Assembly (NCBI GenBank): GCA_037178625.1
Contig: CM074148.1
Location: 1 to 64,000 of the forward strand
Source of the DNA: Skeletonema tropicum
Taxonomy: Eukaryota > Bacillariophyta > Thalassiosirophyceae > Thalassiosirales > Thalassiosiraceae
Direction: 5' to 3'
Length of the DNA stretch: 64,000 nucleotides
Both the position numbers and the translations under genes were made by a program. Positions 62,332-64,000 of the stretch are shown here, piece after piece. How positions within the stretch are numbered: the first letter of the stretch is position 1; each line of letters starts with the position of its first letter. Below the pieces are notes generated by a model. The model ran no database searches and had not been told where the DNA came from. It was given only the letters and a program-made list of their open reading frames with translations.

Positions 62332-64000
62332 CCCTCGGCGTTTCCAACAACCGTGAGATCAAAGTTGTTTGAAACGACCAGCAGCAGCATCGGAGAAGCT
62401 TAGAGTATTATCTGTGTGCCAGTGGGAAAGACCGTACAGCTTACCCAGTTGCATCTCTCACAGAAATTAGTTTTCTTTGAGTGTTACCGCTTTTTGCCGA
62501 CCTTCGATCCTCCTCCAGCAGCCACTGTCCTCTCTCGCCATTTGGATCTACGCCACTATGTCTTCGAAAGCCTCTCCCGATGACCTCCAAGGATGAGCGC
62601 TCCTTCTTCTTCATCGGCGTCTGTGGTTCCTCCCGCTGGAGGTGAGTAATCTTCTGCTGTACAGGGCAAGGGTTGATAACCCCCAATCGTAGTAGAGAAT
62701 ATTTTACATTCAACCCAACCTATCACATATCTCACAATCTCACCTACTTCTCCTCTTGGACTTCAAGAAGCGATGACGCAAAGACCGGGAGAAGCTTGCC
62801 CTGCCGCCGCACGCCAATCTCTAAGAAAGTAAATACTGATGTCTTTTCTCTGTCGGAACGACACAAATTTTTTTGTACATGCATAGGTATTGTACTGATA
62901 CAAAAAAGCGCGGCCTTTTTTTCAATTTGCTCATAACTTATCCAACGTGCTCGGCTATCCAATACAACATACAACGGGCAAGATGTCGCTGTAGTTTGCC
63001 ATTTGATGAATATGTTTCGATAAATGCCGATAGATGTAAAGTGGACGGTGATGAGGTGGAGGACGAACTTTGTGTCCAGGCCAACGCGCTACAAATCAAC
63101 ATGCAAGTCATCACGATGTAGCCGACGAAGACGAAGACACACGTGAGAACGGAATCATCAATTCTGGATCGTCGTTCGGAGAGTGAGCAAATCAAAGTCA
63201 AAGGAAGCTATTATGCCTAAGTACTTCACTACTGAGACAATCTTATCCTCATCGTTGATTGTCAGTGCAGACAAATAATGATGAATAATGAGTTCTCTCA
63301 AGAAAGTTCGACGTCGATTTCGCTATCATTAACGCCCAGCAGGCTTTCAATGGTTGCATTCGTTTCATTACGCCCAACAGGATTTTATGGTCGTTGAAAT
63401 CCATTTGGAAGAAATGTGTTATTTAAATCAATCTTGTGAGCAATCGTCAGAAAGAGAATCGAAGACGGGCTCATCACAAATGGAGGGAGCTGTCTATTGG
63501 AATGTTGTTGGTATTATTGATATTGGCAACGGTATGGTGGAGGTCGTTTTGTTCATTCTGTTGAAAATTCGAAATTTTGAGGCGGCTTCTGCGCTGGGGT
63601 TGACTTTCTTTAGGGGTCGTTTTAGTTGAGATGATTGACAAAGGATCGATATTTGGTCTCAGTAGTATGCCCAATCGATAGAGCGCAATGAGAGGATTCA
63701 ACTGGTGGTCGAATCGTCTTGATTGGATGGGAAGAAAAAGAGTTATCGAGGAAAAGGAGGTGAATGAGGATGAATGATAAAGGATCTGGTCTTGAAACTA
63801 TACAATCAACCGATCTATAGAGTTCGAAGAGAGGATTCCAATTTGTAACTCATTGCCTTCTTATGATTATGACCAATTCAAGACAAGATACAATATCAAT
63901 GATATGGTGAATCTCTGGAAGTGGAAGGAATGATAAAGCAAGTATTTTTCTATAGTCATAATTTTGCCCATCGCGTTTTAATCAGTATTATAGTATTATT
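62332..64000. other. Region right of the inverted duplication
   Basis: No gene recognised; the frames are below 95 codons and show no motif. Two diverged copies of the ATCGATAGAGC motif from the dispersed repeat occur at about 63670-63715 and 63805-63840. Confidence 0.5.

Noticed and set aside
1..64000. CRISPR arrays, bacterial operons, riboswitches
   Set aside because: Telomere, introns and element types show a eukaryotic nuclear chromosome, and no regularly spaced array fits.

Overview
The window is the left end of a eukaryotic chromosome, most likely from a diatom (centric, Thalassiosirales-like; this is an inference). It opens with about 400 bp of CCCTAA telomeric repeat. The genes have short GT-AG introns. 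Other pointers are BspA-type leucine-rich-repeat proteins, a Copia element with a Cys-only zinc knuckle, Cys-rich 'CCF' repeat proteins and long Asn/Gln/Ser runs. No species was identified.

Layout. (1) 1-1214: telomere fused directly to a 5'-truncated Penelope-like reverse transcriptase, the arrangement known for endonuclease-deficient telomere-associated PLEs. (2) about 1568-12075: a long non-LTR retrotransposon with ORF1 and ORF2 overlapping at TAATG. ORF2 carries APE endonuclease, RT, RNase H, zinc motif and a C-terminal Ulp1-like cysteine protease; a cluster of three hairpins and an (ATTT)n tail follow. (3) 12076-18171: a Helitron Rep/helicase gene whose four blocks join in phase through three GT-AG introns into about 1878 codons. 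(4) 20368-21834: a 1.47-kb LTR element (121-bp LTRs, 5-bp TSD) with one unknown repeat-rich ORF and no recognisable gag or pol.

(5) about 21885-44294: a tandem duplication of a unit carrying an LRR gene, bracketed in copy 1 by about 155-bp inverted repeats. Copy 1 has an intact LRR gene. Copy 2 is split by a complete 8.9-kb Copia element (26467-35365, TSD GCCCT, gag and pol on the minus strand, candidate -1 frameshift site). Copy 2 also holds five further insertions, three of which are dated and bounded by clear target-site duplications. The two copies act as filled and empty sites for each other.

(6) 44404-51495: two host genes in convergent orientation, a Tat-SF1/Cus2-like splicing factor and a 1585-aa glutamine-rich single-pass membrane protein with four Cys-rich repeats. 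(7) 53456-62331: a large inverted duplication around exactly 500 Ns. Each arm holds the 5' part of the same N-myristoylated CaMK/CDPK-like kinase gene. Mirror symmetry reaches the gap edges and one arm has homopolymer errors, so this is probably two haplotype contigs joined head to head. (8) 62332-64000: no recognised gene.

Most of the first 44 kb is therefore mobile DNA. The likely host genes are the LRR gene (possibly transposon-borne), the splicing factor, the Cys-rich membrane protein and the kinase.
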